Assembly: GCA_015680685.1 (NCBI GenBank)
Contig: MNCI01018161.1
Coordinates: 806,454-870,453 of the forward strand
Length of the DNA stretch: 64,000 bases
Direction: 5' to 3'
From: Gnetum montanum
Taxonomy: Eukaryota > Streptophyta > Gnetopsida > Gnetales > Gnetaceae
Made by a program: the position numbers and the translations under genes. Shown one piece after another: positions 21,560 to 34,499 of the stretch. Under the pieces are notes generated by a model. The model searched no databases. It saw nothing but the letters and a program-made list of their open reading frames with translations, and was not told where the DNA came from. Every line of letters begins with the position of its first letter. Positions within the stretch are counted from its first letter, which is position 1.

Positions 21560-23690
21560 TCTTCATCAAATTACAAAGACTATTGGTCATGGGTTATAAT
21601 ATGGATTTCTTTGGGATGTTTCATTACCTAGATAATATTATTGCTTATTCAAAGGAAAATGAGGATGATATTAGTCAACTTCAATAATTTTTTAATAGAT
21701 GTTGGCAGCATGGCATTTCCTTGAATATTAAGAAAAGCATTTTTAGGGTAAAGTCTAGAAGCTTATTAAGACATATAATTGTTAAAAGGGTATGGTGATA
21801 CATAATGCAAGGATCCAAGATATTCAAAACATTAAGTATCAAACCAACAAAAAGTCTCTTAGATTCTTCTTTGAAAAAATAAATTCAATAAAGAAATTTA
21901 CCAAGATTTACCTAGATTAACAAACCTTTAATGTACATGCTCAAAAATGATGTGCAAGTTAAGTAGGCACTGGAATTAGAGAAAGCATTAGATGAAATTA
22001 AAAAGTCTATTGAGGAAGCCTCATTCTTATTTAAACCTAAATTAAAATAGGATTTATGGCTATATGCTTTTACTTCTAGTAATTCAATTGCTATAGTTTT
22101 AGCTCAGAAAAATAATGGTTAGGATGAACCAATAGAATTCTTTTGTTACCAACTTAAAGATTATGAACTAAATTACTCAAATTTGAGAAACATGCATATG
22201 CCATGAATAAATAATTGATGCATTTTAAATATTATTTGAAGTGTGCTTTAATCCATATTATGATAATGAAGTCTACTATTAAACAATTCTTAGCTTAGAA
22301 TGAGATTGGGCTAAAAAGAGCAAATTGGAGCACTAAGTTCTAATGTTTTAAAATTTTCTTAGAATTATGAAAAATGGTTAAAGGAATGGGATTAGCCAAA
22401 TTAATGGCTAAAGTAGCTAAAATTTCTATATTAATTACCAATAATGAAATTGGTATGATGAAATTCTAGATTTTTTGACTTCAAGGAATGTCCTGGATAC
22501 TTTGACTACAACTTATAGAAGAGATTTTCTTAAAAAGAAAAATAAGTTTGTGGTTATAGATGGGATTTTATATAGAAATGATTTGAGAGGAATTTTACTA
22601 AAATATGTTAGGAATAACCAAATTGAGTATATGCTAGACCAATTCCATGATCACACAAATTTGTTTTATGACTCACCCAAATTCACTATGTAATACATAT
22701 TATGATATGGATTTTATTTGCTAGACATGTATTAAGATATAAGCTTGAATATTGAATGTTGTTACAAATATCAAATTCATGAGCCAAAAATCAATAAAGC
22801 TACTACTATGCTAAAATCAATAATTGTAGAGAGGCCACTTCAGTAATGGGGCTTAGATTTTATTGATATAGTTACTCCTTTAATAGCTAGGCATATATTT
22901 ATCATTATATATATAGACTATTTTACCAAGTGGATAGAAGGAAAAGTTCTAAAGAAATTTTAGCATTAGATGTAATAATGTTTCTTGAAGTGGTATGCCT
23001 AAAGTATTAGTATTAGATGATGATCCTAAGTTTCAATTTGAGGAATTAATAATATGGGCTTCTAAGGAATATATATTTGTGTTCTCCCCATGAAATTACT
23101 ATCCTCAAGGGAATGGATTGGTTGAGACTACCAACAAGAAGCTTATCTCTTACATTAAAAGATAAATGGAAGGGAATTTTGGAAACTAGCATAATCACTT
23201 ACAACCTTCTTTATAAATGGACCATATTAGAATAAAAAAAAAATACATTGGAAACTCACCCTATAACCTAGTTTATGGTATAGCTCTGAGAATCACTAAT
23301 AGGATCATAACCTTAGCTTTAGAATTTGTGTAGAAATATAGTAGAAAATAGATAAATATAGAAGTTTCATATCTTTCCTTATCAAAACAAAAGCTAATAT
23401 TGATAAATTGAGAGATAACCTGTTAAGGAATTCTTCATAAGTTCAAAGATGGTATGATTGAAAAGCCTTAAAAATGGAATTCAAAGTAAGTAACCTAGTT
23501 TTACTATGGAACTTAAGGAAAAGAAATGACCATAATAAGTTTTCTACCAAATGGATAGGCCCATTCATTATTAAGTAAAAAGTGTCAAATGGTACTTATA
23601 AGCTCTCTAAGATGGATGGAAATGAGCTAAATTTCCCATTTAATGTCATTTATTTCAAGAATTAATTTGGGAAATCACCCAATATGAAAA
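21560..23690 (+). pseudogene. RT C-terminus, RNase H and integrase of a gypsy element
   Basis: The remnant begins inside RT with FGMFHYLDNIIAYSKENEDD (about 21600-21665), where L-D-N replaces the catalytic L-D-D. RNase H follows, with LWLYAFTSSNSIAIVLAQK and IEFFCYQLKDYELNYSNL (about 22060-22190); the typical catalytic Asp-Ala is not seen, as in the divergent RNase H of some plant OTA-clade elements. GLAKLMAKVAK (about 22385) marks the connection. Integrase shows QWGLDFIDIVTPL (about 22847-22890), IDYFTKWIEGK (22915-22945), VLVLDDDPKF (23005-23035), NYYPQGNGLVETTNKKL (23095-23145) and SPYNLVYGI (23255-23285). The tail reads KFSTKWIGPF and LSKMDGNEL-like sequence to 23690. Most of the frame is broken. 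No gag, protease or LTR was found nearby. Confidence 0.8.
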
Positions 23691-23699
23691 AAAGAGCTA

Positions 23700-25185
23700 A
23701 GGAAAAAGTGGAAAATTTAAATATGTAAATAGTGTTTTATTTATGGTTAATAAATAGCTATATTAAAGGATTAATAGGTGCTTAAGCTATTTTTTATAGT
23801 AGCGGGAGAGTTTCAATAAACTGGACTATAAAATAAGGTATGACTAATATTTTACAAGTAAATGAAATCTTAAGTTAAGAGAATTTTAATAAAGATGGTA
23901 AGTACAAGGCCTTTTATCCATTACTTATCTAGGTACTTCCCTAAACATGTGAGAAGGGCTTATCATAAAGTTGCAAACTATGGGGCTTCATATAGTAGTC
24001 CCTAAATGAAATGGTTTGGAGATGAATTTTTCTTCTAGACAAATGTTCACTTCATTCATGAACAAGTTTGCAGCAAGTGCTATTAATGATAAAAAATCAT
24101 GAGACCAAATAGTAATGATAAAAATCCAAATAATTTGAAGAAGCATTTATCTTGCAAGCCATGGATCTATCGAGTCAAGAGAAGAGCTAAGGATCTAGCT
24201 TATCTTTAAAGGAGAAAGATACCTTCTCTAGCCACATTAAAAAAGAGTCAACTAAGAAACTGATCAAAATTAAGAAAAGGAGAAGATAGTCCATATTTTA
24301 ACAGAAATTAAGTATGATGAATCTTTTGAAAGGAAGATCATGATGACTATTTTTCTTCTACTACTTAACTAGTTTTGACACCACATTTAGGCTACATATG
24401 TATATATCTTGCATAATATTTATCTTCCTCAAGGTTTTTATAATATTAATCCTTAATCTTGATTGTACTTTTCCCTAAAAATGATTTCTCTTTCATATTT
24501 TAGTATCATTTCACATCATCTTATTAGAATAAATGGAAACTTTCTTATTCTAAGAGTTTAGCATCCATTGGTAAAGGGGAAAAGGAGGGTAAGAAATGTT
24601 GTCACATTTCAGCCATAAATAAAGTAGGGATAAAAGCTTTTTATTTTCTAACTAAGCTTAATATATCAATAAGAAAGGAACTCTATATTTAAAAATAATT
24701 TAGGGCTTACAATTAGAAGAATAGAAATCTCAAACCCTATGTGTGATTTCATGTTTTAATTAATTAAAACTCAAATTTTGATAAGAGTTGTCATATGGAT
24801 GAAGTCTTAGTACTTATGTTCAAAAACATCTACATTCTTGAAGTAGAAATAGAGCATGAATTATTAGGTTTATTTCTTTGCATGATTATGTAAACTTTTT
24901 TGCACTATGTTCATGTCGAAAAATTCTCTAAGAAGAGATAAAATTGAGGAGAAGTCTAGGTACAAATGTTGTAAAGCTTAAATTCTTTATGGTAAAGAGT
25001 TTTAAAAGCTAAGTAAATAATCCCAAAATATCCTCATATATTAAGCTAATGAATTTTTAGAGATATGGTTTTGAATTAATCCTAACATTGCATAGAGTAG
25101 CTATGTTAGCTATCAAAGGTGGAACTTACATGAGTTCTAACTAAGTCAAACATAAATTCTTTATGCTAGCTAGTTAAGGTAAGAA
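23700..25185. other. No gene seen; probable 3' non-coding part of the gypsy element
   Basis: AT-rich sequence with stops in all frames. A purine-rich stretch (ATAGTAGCGGGAGAG) at 23796-23811 could be a polypurine tract, but no TG-start LTR pair could be confirmed. Nothing else was recognised. Confidence 0.35.
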
Positions 25186-25189
25186 CATT

Positions 25190-27340
25190 AGAGATGGAAT
25201 TATAGAGCTCAAGGACTAGTTTTAGCTTGATATAGGTTTAGCATTAGAATAAACAATTGATCTTAGTAAGGAAACTCTATTTTTAGAAAAAGTGGACTCA
25301 ATCCTAATCCAAAAAGAAGGTTTCATCAAATACATTTTCCATGTCAACTAATAGGTAAGGTTAATAGAATAGAAGATTGGCTCCACAAGATGGATCTATA
25401 GGATTGAAATTAGCTATGCCATGTAAGTTGTTGGGTAACATGATTAGTAGAGCCATGAATTGGTTCTATGAAGGATGTGAAAATTGGCTCTACTAGGTAA
25501 AATATTTTTTTGGTTGTGAAAATATGTATTCATAGAGCCAAAATTTACCCTTAAAATATATTTTTGGTTGTACCACATTAGTGTTAGAGGAAGAAATTTC
25601 TTGTAGAGTTAAAATTTGGCTCCACAAAGTAGCTAAAACAAGTCCTAACACTCTAGCATGTAGAGGAATCTCATAGATAGAAAAATAGCTCTACAAGATG
25701 GTTCTGTCATGTCAAATCATTGAGATACTTTGAGAATCTACAATTTAACTCCACAAACAAGATTTTTTTTTGGCTCTAGTATGTTAGCTCATAGAAAAGC
25801 TTCATAACACTAAAATCCAATTCTACAAAGAAGCTCTATGAGACACATTAACATTTTGATAGGTTAGCTATTATAAAGAGAAAGTTTGTAGAACCAAAAA
25901 ATATCTCTGAAAAATGGTTCTATAACTAATGTCTACTTTTAAAATCTACCTTGCCACATTAGCTCACTCATAGAGCTAGTTCTTAAAAATAAATTTCTAC
26001 TCTATAAGTGAGCCTCGTCATGTTAGCATTTGTCACATTAGCATAGCTTTACATGCATTGTGATATCATCATCTAGATTAAGATTTATGACATCGTGAGA
26101 AGTGAGAAGCTTCATCTATCATATCAATAGAGTTGAAAGTGCTTTGTCACATTAGCATTATAGCAATTCAACTTGTAGAGCTACTTTGTAGAGCTAGATT
26201 TCAACTCTACCATAGAGCTCTACCATGTTAGCTTTATTCAATGCTATGAAGAAGATTCAAGTCACTCTACCATTTTAGGATTTACATCATGGAATGTTTG
26301 TAGAACTAACAAATAACTCTACAAATCAATTCTACCCCTTTCACTTTTATCAGTTAAAAATAATTCTACAAGAAAACTTTACCATATCAGAGGTTTGTAG
26401 AGCCAAAAAACAGTTCTACAAACAAGCTGTATCATGTAAGCTCTAAAGTTAACTTATGTTCATAAAAGTGAAATTAGGTTCTATGAAGAAATTCTATGTA
26501 TAATGTCATAGTTACCTCAAGTTAGTTCATAGAGCCAAATTTCTAGTTTTTGAAAAATATTTACCACATCAACACTCCACCACATCAGCTTCTAGAGCTA
26601 GTATGTAGGACAAAAATTCAATTCTATGAACAAACTCATAATTGGTTTTTCCATGTTATCTTCTTCCAAAAAAATTTTAAAGACTTTGGATTTACATTCT
26701 TTTCCATGTAAAACCAAAAATTCATTCTACAATGATCTCATCTTTATTTTCTATGATCCATATTGACATCAACCATGACTACATCCACCACATTAGCATC
26801 TACCATGTTAACATCCAAATGAAGATTCTTAAGTCCATGGAAAATAAAATTTCATCTATCATATTAGCATATTTCATATCAGCTGATAGAACTAGTTCAT
26901 AAGAATGAAATTCATCTTTACAAATGGAATTAAAAGTATCTTTATTATCTACAAAAGTTCTAGAAAAATAAAAAGCTTATTAAATCAAAGGTTGATTCTA
27001 TGGAATTGGATCTACAAGCTAATCACAAATCCACTTTGCCACATTAGCTCATTTATAAAGAAAATTCATAAAGTACAAAAATGGTTCTACAAATAAACTT
27101 TAGATTGGTTCTAGATGCCATGTCAAATCTCAGCCCAAGTCAAAAAAGGTTTACATTTAGCATACATGCACATTTTATTCTTTTAATCTACCTAAGTGAG
27201 GGATGAGATGTAGCATGTAGAACTAAACATTAGCTCTACAAAGAAGCCCTATTATCATTCTTCCACATTAGATCTTCAATATAATGGAGAAAATTAGTTT
27301 TATGAAAAGATACAAGAAAAAGGACATAGTTAATGATGAT
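25190..27340. repeat. Degenerate repeat array with TAGAGCC / GGCTCTA motifs
   Basis: Over about 2.1 kb the motifs GTAGAGC(C/T)AAAA, (T/G)GCTCTACAA and CTACCATGTTAGC / CCACATTAGC recur several dozen times at intervals of very roughly 30-70 bases. Example positions are 25490, 25615, 25690, 25745, 26165, 26215, 26290, 26400, 26545, 26605, 27045 and 27235. Many copies form TAGAGCC...GGCTCTA inverted pairs. No LTR or coding motif interrupts it. It looks like an old, locally amplified array or the repetitive untranslated region of a retroelement. Confidence 0.6.
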
Positions 27341-28439
27341 ATGAAGATAGAAGCCCAACGAACAGAGCCAAGAATTGAAACTAAGATAAGTGTAGCATAG
27401 AGCCACCATTAAAGCATAGAACTATTATTAGATCCTAAAACAATGACTCAAGAAAAATAAGGTCTACCCATGAAAGTGTATAGAGAGGGGTAGGAATTAT
27501 TGATCTAACTAAGAGCTAATAAAAAGCTGCTACTCTAGCAAAAACTAAGTTATGGTGATTACTAGGATTATATATGGAATTTCCAAGATGAAGCTTGAAT
27601 TTTAGTAAATTTAAGCTGATGTGGGTGCTACTTCAATAGTTTCAATAGATTCCCTAACTAAATTTATTGTAGGAGAAACTAGAACTTAAAAAATTATTAA
27701 AGAGGCTCAATAGTACTGAACTAGATTCATGAATCAATCTTTGAAAGTTCTCTATGATCATGAGAGGTTAGCTTAATAGTTAGTAGTGGACAAGCCCAAA
27801 ATTCAAAGAAAAAGAAAAATATATTAAGAAAACTAGGAAAATATCTAATGGTCTATAATCATATGAGTAGAATGTGTGGAATATGAAGCTTTAATTTTTA
27901 TAATGACTATAACTACTAGAGGCTACTATATAAATCCTAGAGAAGAATTTTTTGGGATATCTATGATTTATAGATTGGGGACTAAATATTAGAAATGCTA
28001 GGTGTGAATTCTTAGAAAATGGCATTCTAACTTCAAATTTGACTCAGCTAATTTACTTTCATCCTATGAGATGATTCTTATTTTCCTATTTTATCATAGT
28101 TTCTTAGCTAGTGTTGAAGATTGTATTGTGCTTGACATCCTATTCTTGGAATTATTTAAATCACTTGAATAGCTCTAGGATTAGTTATTTCTAGCATTTA
28201 TTAATTTTTTTAAAAAAATTATTTTTCAAAATGCTTATTTGTGTTAAAAATGTTGATTTCAAATTTCTTGTTTGAACCAAAGGATTTAATAATTTTGGTC
28301 TTTTTAACTGATTTGAAACAACTTTAGTTTTGAAATTGTTTACTCATGTTAATAGTACCTCATTTTAATATTTAAGATTGTACACAATTTTATTATTTTA
28401 GTTTCTGAAAGTCCATTAAATATTTCTCTATTTCTTATT

Positions 28440-29560
28440 TTCTTGTGGAATTATCTCTAGGGAAGATTGGAAAAAGATTTTTTGGAATTGTGCTGAAGCA
28501 TTAGATGAAAGGTTAGTTTCCATAGGCAATGTATAATCTAGACTACATAGACTCAATAGCTTTGATACAATAGGAAATTTTATTCACTTATAGAATGCAG
28601 TAAAGATGGATAAATCTTCTGATAAAAGTGCTTTCATGTGTTTAAATCCTAGTACACAATATTATGAAGTTTATACAAACGATAGATCTTACATATAGTT
28701 TTTTTTTTCTAAAATCACTACATCTATTTGGACATATCTGAACCTTGGTGTTTCCAAAGACTAGCAAACACATAAACTTGAGTTTTGAGAGAATCCTCAT
28801 CCTTATGATTTTTATAATGAGGAAGATAACAACATTGATGCTAAACAAATCTTTTACCTAGTATTAGTCTCTTATATTTAATAACATATTAACAAAGTAG
28901 TGTGGTCCAAAGTAGGCATTAACAAAGGGTTAGAAGGTCATATGCTTCTTGATAGATTGAAGAAATGTTGGCCTAAACTTGATATTATGTTAGGAGTAAC
29001 TCATCAATGCAAGCAACTAAATGAAAAGGTAGATGAGTTAAGTAAATTATTTAAAAGGAAAGCTTGCATAGCCCAAGAGAAATCTTGTGACCTATGTGAA
29101 AATAAGCAACATGATATCGCCAACTACCTTACTTTGGTCTATTATAATAAGAAATTTTTGGAATCTATGAAAGCATTTCAACAAGTTAGAAATTGAAATC
29201 CTTATATGCACTAAGAAAGTTCTATTAAGAACCATTACAAATGGCTTAAAAAAAATTTAGGTTATTTAGAAATTCAACCAATGAACATTCGAATCAATTA
29301 ATGCAAATTCTTACAAAATTCATTGAAGAAAATAAGTAATTTATGATAAAGAATAGAATGTAATTCCAAGACTTAATTAAAAGTGAATTATGATCTCAAG
29401 CTAAACCCAACCTCATAAGTCAAAGAAGAGATATGAAGCAAGTTAATGTAATCATAGTTAGGATGGAAAAGCAATTAAACCTAATCCTAATCAAAAACAT
29501 TAAGCTTTAAGGATGAAGTATAAGAGATTCAATCAAATGAGATGTCATATAAAGAAAAGG
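28440..29560 (+). pseudogene. gag of element X
   Basis: Coding-like sequence begins near 28450 and includes an open frame of 98 codons (28900-29196) with DRLKKCWPKLDIML, a Lys-rich coiled segment and CDLCENKQHDIANY at 29086-29127. The last reads as the Athila-type zinc knuckle (C-x2-C-x4-H-x4-C) with the final Cys changed to Tyr. After it, LTKFIEENKQFMIKN and QDLIKSEL (about 29300-29390) and LISQRRDMKQVNVI (about 29415-29455) correspond to the helical C-terminal part that precedes the protease in Athila elements. At least ten stops and frame changes are present. Confidence 0.55.
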
Positions 29561-29599
29561 AATTTTTTCAAAAATAGGTAAAAGAGAAGATAAAAGACT

Positions 29600-30390
29600 A
29601 ACCATCAACATCCTAATAGCCTTCAATTAGGAAAGTAATTCTACCATTCTTTACTAAGAGGGAAAAAGAAGATATTTCCACTAAAGCATACATTAGAAAT
29701 GTTTAAATAATTATATTTACACATTAAATTAGAAAAAAGGTAAAATATAATGCTCTTTAAGTAAGATATTTAAGGGAATTATGCATAAAATGAAGGAAAG
29801 AAAAAAAATCCCTAGATAGGTGTACTTAGCAGATAATATTTTCCAACTTGTTCAAAGTGATATGATTCCAATGTATTAAGACCCAGGAGACCAACTATTC
29901 CCATTAAAAATAATTAAAAAAATGAGAAGAAATGATCTACTAGACTTAGAGGCAAGTATTAATATTATTTTAAGTGAAATGAATAAGATCCTAGATTTTA
30001 GATAACATGAGAAAAGTCAACATTAATATATCATTAGTTGATATTTCTATAGTTAAGCCATTAAGAATAGTTATGAATTTAATAATGAAAGTGAAAAAGG
30101 ATAGGTACTTGATAAATTTTGTAGCTTTATAATTTAATAACCCTTAATTCTTTTCTATAATTCTTGAAAGACCTTGAATTACTCCTACAAATGTAATCAT
30201 TCATTGTAGGTTAGCGTAACTCCAACTTATCTTTGCTAATCTAACATTTGATTTTTTTTTGATAAAATAAACCAAGATTTTAAAGGTAAAATAATGCTTC
30301 ATATAGTTCCAACTCTATCTATGATAAAAGATAGTAAGCTATTAGCATTAAATAATTCAATTGAGAGATCCTTAGAATCTTTTATAAAAG
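29600..30390 (+). pseudogene. Protease region of element X
   Basis: DPGDQLFPLKI at about 29880-29915 and LLDLEASINIILSEMN at about 29938-29985 match the Athila protease start, where the active site is D-L-G-A; here Gly is replaced by Glu. A weak second half (SIVKPLRIVMNLIMKV and FFSIILERP, about 30040-30175) occurs in another frame. Stops are frequent. The frame would continue into RT but is cut by the inserted minus-strand Athila-B at 30402. Confidence 0.6.
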
Positions 30391-30396
30391 AACAAT

Positions 30397-30401
30397 AAAG
30401 T
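30397..30401. other. Target site duplication of Athila-B, left copy
   Basis: AAAGT here and AAAGC at 40366-40370 immediately flank the LTR ends of the minus-strand Athila-B. The single C/T difference fits an old insertion. X's protein reading joins across the two sites. Confidence 0.8.
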
Positions 30402-31251
30402 TGATAAGCAACGAGGTACCCCTACGTCCAGCCATACAAATAGGAGCATTTACGCATGATCTGGTCAAACACCAATGATTAAGTGTTTATGTGCTTACAC
30501 AGAACAAGGATGGGTTATGCAATCGTTGTCTTCCCAAGCTTATTTGTAAAGCACAATTGTATGGTTAAATAAACTTGAGGTATATGATTTTTATGCCTTT
30601 TTATGTTTTATGTTCCTAGTTCTTATAGTGGAGAAATGAAATAATTTAATAACTAATTTGATTTAACTAGCTAACTATTCTCTAACTAGTCCTAACACTA
30701 GCATCCATTCCCACTTGCCAAACACATCCTGAACCAATGTAACACTACTGGGATTACCAAACACTAGTCGTTACTAGGTTACCAAGTGTTCCATGTATGC
30801 TCAAAGTCGTCGTACTGAGTGTGCTAATTTTTTAATAAATAAAAATTTAATAAAATAACATTAATTAACTAATTAGAGTAGTGAGTAATAGTAAATAACA
30901 TTTAAATGAAATAATTAAGCTATTTTGAATGTTGCAAGGTTTATCACAAAGTTTGTCTTTATTTCTGAACACATGGTATGCTTACGTACATAATGCTAGA
31001 AAAAAGATCTGTTCACTTTATGACTCCTACTATGGGCACTCAAAAATAATTCTAACTCTGGAAAGGGAAAACTACAAGAGTTCAACTAAGGGACTAAGAA
31101 AACTAACTTCAAAATCAAGTGCCCTTGTCTCTTATTTATAGGCAATGAGACAAGCTTCGATATCACATGGTTGATATTTCTTTGGGACCTCCGATGTCGC
31201 ATACCCAATATCATGGATCCAACATCAAGGATCCAATATCTTGATTCATCA
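30402..31251 (-). repeat. 3' LTR of Athila-B
   Basis: This 850-base LTR reads TGATGAATC at its minus-strand start (31251) and ...TTATCA at its end (30402). A TATAAATA box lies at 31133-31140 on the minus strand and GATATC-like motifs lie at about 31155-31245. It is preceded (minus strand) by ATGGGGGTA, the short plus-strand primer tract. It is the partner of 39501-40365. Confidence 0.88.
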
Positions 31252-33200
31252 TACCCCCATGACTAAATGAAAACTCATCCTCAAGTTCCTTATAAAATAT
31301 TCAGAAGTTATGAGGTTATTAACTAGACGACAACTGATGGTGACATGGAATGATAGACTCAAAGTGCTTGGTGAATAGATAAACAAACATATTATAGCAT
31401 TGGTATTCATAACCATTGTGGTGAACACTATACATAAATGACATCGAGACCCTCATTTGACAACTTGAAGAGAGAGAGAAAAGAAAATGAGGCATGTTGT
31501 TGCCAATGTGGAAAATGTGCACACCGTTGTTCATCCATGGCCACATGATCAAGCTTGTTTCCTACATAAATGCTTTTTGCTCCAGTCCATCCTAAGTGCT
31601 TCCTTCTATCCTAGTCCATTGTTCATGTGATTTCCAACTGAACACACAACATGATCACAAATTAGCGAGGTTAGATAAGGTATAATGTAATTGATACCTT
31701 GCCTTAATATGAAGCACATTGGATAGGTTGTGGGTATGGTAGTTATTGGGTTAGAGGTTTGCAACTGATAACTACCCAGGGTGTAGGGGTGAGATAAGTA
31801 ATGAAATGGAAAAATTTGCAACAAGCCCCCATGACAAAGAGCGAATCTTTGGTATCAATAGGGTGGAAAATGAAAGAACAAGAAAGATGAGAGAAATAAC
31901 AATGATGAAGCCAATAAAAAAACAAAAATCGATGTCATGTATGGGGTGAAATGAGAAATAGTTGATTGTAGGAAATGTTTAATGGAAATAGCTTAACAAT
32001 TGCACCAAAAATGAATGCCATTGGGTCCTCCCCAAGTCAGACTCATGCCCCTGATGCCCTGACAAACCCACAAACAAAAGAGTCCATAGGCTCTAGGAAT
32101 GTCATATGGAAACAATGGTTAAGAACTTACCCACAAGAATTTACCAAAGAATAACAATGCATCATCCAAGACATAGATGAATCATAAAATTGGCAATGAG
32201 GTGGAATATGGAAAGAGAGAATGGAATGGAATGGAATCCCAAAATCAAGGTTGTGTAAAGTCCCTTGTGTAGTATATGATTAAGGTGAATTAATAAAATT
32301 TGGCCCAAATCTACATTAAAACTAACCACATCCAGTGACCTCACACCAACACACTTGACCAACCCATCCTCCTAAAGTAATTAGAATGCTTTCACAAAGA
32401 AACCACCATTCCAAAAGGATAAGAATAGAGAAACATGAAGTGAGGAAGGACCATAGTTAGAGTGAACCTTCAAGCATGGGTAACATGTCTTTCCAGTTCC
32501 ATAACTAGTGCTTGTAGCCCATGTTTCTATACTATGTCTAAGGGGTGTGCTTTGAATTCCCACCAATTTGTTTTTGAGTGAGAATCACACCATGCAAAGA
32601 CTTATTTGATTTAGTTAAATTTTTCATATTGGTCAATAGTAGAATGGTGAAAAACCTATGAAAAACATCCAAGTACCCAAGAGAATAGCCACCACAAAGG
32701 TGTCAAATCCCCTTGAAGTCACACCCTTTTCAATCCATTTGTATCATTCCTTGGGTTGAAGAATACCAAGCCACCAATTCATTAATAGGTTTTCTTAGAA
32801 AAAAGGATAGTACATTTCCAAAATAAAGGGAGACCATGCAATTGTATGGATGAATGGATGATGTGGACTCAATGCCTTTTTTATCAAAAGAAACCATATC
32901 TTAGCATCAACATTAAAAGTCAAAGGTAAAAACTAAACATTATCAATCAACACCATTATAGTACAATCCACCATCATGAGCACTTATTATATGACGAGTG
33001 AGAGTAATTCAAACAAAATGTAATAGAGAAAGAAATAGTAAAAAATGTAAATGATGGTGTAAATAAAAAATAAGTAAAGATGAAGAATGTGTAAAATAAA
33101 AATATGTAAAAACAAAAAAAAACAAAGGAAGTCGGGGCTATAGAATGGTTAGCATTAGTGGCCATCTCCTCCATGATTGATTTGGAAGGAGGAGATTCAA
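31252..33200 (-). other. Long 3' non-coding (env-position) region of Athila-B
   Basis: This is the stretch between integrase and the 3' LTR, where some Athila elements carry an env-like gene. No env-like protein, signal peptide or transmembrane protein can be followed here. The open frames (33261-32974, 32566-32381, 32362-32162, 31824-31606, 31552-31319) are short and unrelated to one another. The part from 31252 to about 32620 is collinear with 1-1412 of Athila-A, including the TTTGCATGGTGT block, GAATTCAAAGCACACCCC and GGGCTACAAGCACT(A/G)GTTAT. It is therefore a conserved family feature, although its protein content is not conserved. Confidence 0.7.
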
Positions 33201-34420
33201 AATAATGAGCAAGGTTGTCCATTAATAGAGATAGTGTTAGTACTAGCTGTTTTAGGCTCATGGAAAGGTTTGGTTTGTTGGATGTTGACTAATAATTTCC
33301 TATCTGGGCTTTTAGGTTTATAGATCATCATGGCCCCTAAAGGAAAAGTTTCATGAATAATATAAGGTCCTTCCCACAATGTTTGAAATTTAGTTCATCA
33401 TGGCATATGTGCAGGATTCCAATAAATAACCTTATCTCCTGGTTGGTATCTAACTTTTCTAATTCTTAGGTCATGATGTTACTTGTTGAAGGCCTTGTGT
33501 AATTTGTTGGATGATAGGGCAGCTAATTGATTTTCATCTAGCAAGTTAAGGTTCATTAACCATTCTTTCTTTGCTAGACTGAGGTCAAGGTTGAGGTCAC
33601 ATGGTGTAGATAGTGTAGGAAGCTCAACTTGGATAGGGAGTGTTGGAAGTTTACCATACACTAACTCATAGGGAGAATAGCATATAGGGAGTTTCCATGT
33701 GGAGAAATATGCCCAAAGAGCATTGTTCAATTTGGTGCTCCATTCTCACCTATATTTACTAATGGTTCATGTCAATATTTTTGTGATCTCCTGATTGGTG
33801 ACTTTAGCTTGACCATTCTCTTGAGAATGATATGGATTAGTCAGCTTATGCTCAACTCCTAAGTGTTGCATTAATTTTTGAAAAGTCACACCAGTAAAAT
33901 GTGTACCATTATCGAAAATAAGTGCATGAGGCATGCCAAACCTATTTACGATTTTTTATTGAACAAATCATGTAGTGGTAGATGATGTATAGTCAATAAC
34001 ATCAGTTGTTTTTTCCCACTTTTTAAAATAGTCAACAGTAACAACAATGTAGGATTTTCCATTGGACATTGGTGTGATAGGCTCCATAAAATCAATTCCC
34101 CATATGTCAAAGGGTTCTAAAGGTTGAATCCATTGTTGTGGACCCTCCATTCTAGTAGTCATTTCTCCATCATGTTGGCAATGCTCACAAGATTGGACAA
34201 AATGAAGAGCATTCTAGAACAATGTAAGCCAATAATATCCTACAAGAAAGATTTTAATAGTTGTTCATCTCCTAGCATAATGGCTCCCATAAGGGCCCTC
34301 ATAAGCATCTTGGAGACTCCCAATTAATCTCCATTGGGAACACACCATCAGACCAAGCCATCGGAACATACCTTATAAAGGTGTCTATTGATTTCCATGA
34401 AGTATTTGGCTCAGTGAAGA
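33200..34420 (-). pseudogene. Integrase of Athila-B
   Basis: The catalytic core is well preserved. It has FDIWGIDFMEPITPMSNGKS and VVTVDYFKKWEK (34105-34000), HALIFDNGTHFTGVTF (about 33935-33890), and NPYHSQENGQAKVTNQEI (about 33835-33780). In the last motif the catalytic Glu expected after NGQ-x is Lys, a G-to-A change. Then ALWAYFSTWKLPICYSPYEL and VYGKLPTLPIQVELPTL follow (33720-33600). The C-terminal part reads KVRYQPGDKVIYW (about 33455-33415), LWEGPYIIHETFPLGAM and KLLVNIQQTKPF (33380-33260). Stops lie near 33958, 33950, 33757 and 33478. It lies at the 3' end of pol, as expected for Ty3/gypsy. Confidence 0.88.
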
Positions 34421-34499
34421 AACTGTTGTTTCTTTCTAACATCTAGCCCTTGTGGTGTTTCTTACGTGAGAAGATAGGTAAGAATGCTACTGTATCAAT

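Larger units (their letters stand above)
27400..30401 (+). mobile_element. Element X, 5' part: Athila-like gypsy gag and protease
   Basis: This is the left fragment of an old plus-strand Ty3/gypsy element whose RT continues at 40371-40827 and again at 54385-54960. The domain order gag, protease, RT and the collinearity of the protein across both later insertions support a single original element. Its 5' LTR was not recognised; the left limit is arbitrary. A protease-like DVGATSIVSIDSL segment at about 27620 appears before the gag region and may belong to a different fragment, so the 27400-28440 stretch may be separate. Confidence 0.65.

Noticed and set aside
33197-33261. Env-like protein from the hydrophobic minus-strand frame at 33261-32974
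   Set aside because: Its Phe-rich stretch comes from an A-rich run on the plus strand; no signal peptide, glycoprotein motif or conservation in Athila-A.
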